From positions 166,479 through 230,478 of the forward strand of contig NZ_MSXV01000050.1 of NCBI RefSeq assembly GCF_001945395.1: DNA of 64,000 bases, read 5' to 3'. The translations under genes and the position numbers were made by a program. The stretch comes from Pseudomonas sp. PA15(2017) (GTDB taxonomy: Bacteria; Pseudomonadota; Gammaproteobacteria; Pseudomonadales; Pseudomonadaceae). The notes beneath the pieces are model-generated. The model worked only from the letters and a program-made list of their open reading frames with translations, searched no databases and was not told where the DNA came from. Below are positions 63,901 through 64,000 of the stretch, piece after piece; positions within the stretch are counted from its first letter, which is position 1; every line of letters starts with the position of its first letter.

Positions 63901-64000
63901 GGCGTCGTGATGACTCACCACCGCTCGTAAGGCTTGTTCGAGGAACTCCGGCTCGATGGGTTGCCGTGCCTCGAGCAGCAACGACTGGTTCCAGTGGTGG
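54994..64000 (-). CDS. Pyoverdine non-ribosomal peptide synthetase, 5' part outside window
   Basis: The open frame runs off the window at 64000 inside an E domain (HHWNQS, then [19 protein letters not shown]). After this E domain come C (DCL class, [17 protein letters not shown]), A with code DGEACGGVTK (hydroxyornithine type), PCP (GGDSIISIQ) and a second E domain ([11 protein letters not shown]), so D-hydroxyornithine. Then C (DCL class), A with code DAEDIGAVSK as I read it (acidic residues, so a basic substrate such as Lys, Arg or Orn is likely; not assigned more closely), and PCP (GGHSLLAVN) at the C-terminus. No thioesterase: the product is passed to the downstream synthetase, whose start overlaps this stop. 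Base composition is patchy along the gene. Confidence 0.88.

Overview
The window is a piece of a high-GC gammaproteobacterial chromosome, almost certainly a Pseudomonas sensu lato. The evidence is the pyoverdine locus itself, REP-type palindromes of Pseudomonas style (1451-1502, 22863-22879), a Pseudomonas-like rbs operon with rbsB first, and PvdS-type iron-starvation promoters. I see no tRNA, rRNA or CRISPR array.

Layout. 1-1089: 3'-truncated sugar efflux transporter SotB. 1533-7780: a GntR/UTRA regulator divergent from a six-gene operon (solute-binding protein, cytoplasmic phosphodiesterase-type hydrolase, two permeases, ATPase, HAD-IB phosphatase). I infer that it imports and dephosphorylates an organophosphorus compound; two near-palindromes of the TGGTCTAGACCA type mark likely operators. 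8355-14217: ribose operon rbsBACRKD on the minus strand with a 16-bp LacI-type operator at 14253-14268. 14508-17904: small genes (DUF2845 protein, a secreted hypothetical protein overlapping pdxY, a broken peptidase-like gene overlapping a macrodomain gene, and a TSUP permease).

18275-64000: pyoverdine (fluorescent siderophore) locus. It keeps much of the P. aeruginosa gene order (pvdQ, fpvI/fpvR, pvdP, pvdM, pvdO, pvdE, receptor, NRPS), but with changes. pvdA is not between pvdQ and fpvI; it sits after a hydroxyornithine-acetylase-like gene. An azurin gene lies between pvdP and pvdM. pvdN, pvdF and pvdRT-opmQ are absent from their usual places. The receptor after pvdE is an intact TonB receptor with a signalling domain and an FhuA/FoxA-like C-terminus, while an FpvA-like receptor further on has lost its N-terminus. 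A 114-bp copy of the NRPS thioesterase lies between the two.

Five of the PvdS-style promoters I could read (TAAAT or TAAAG, 16 nt, CGT) lie before pvdQ, pvdP, azurin, pvdM and the acetylase-pvdA-pvdE operon, which suggests that azurin is a member of the iron-starvation regulon.

The two large synthetases (the upstream one cut by the window end) read, in order of assembly: [E of a previous module] - OHOrn (E) - basic residue - Gly - Thr (E) - Ser - OHOrn - thioesterase. Activities fit together as follows: PvdA hydroxylates ornithine and the acetylase acylates it. The NRPSs build the peptide and PvdE exports the acylated precursor. PvdQ, PvdP, PvdM and PvdO mature it in the periplasm. The receptor takes up the ferric form and signals through FpvR/FpvI.
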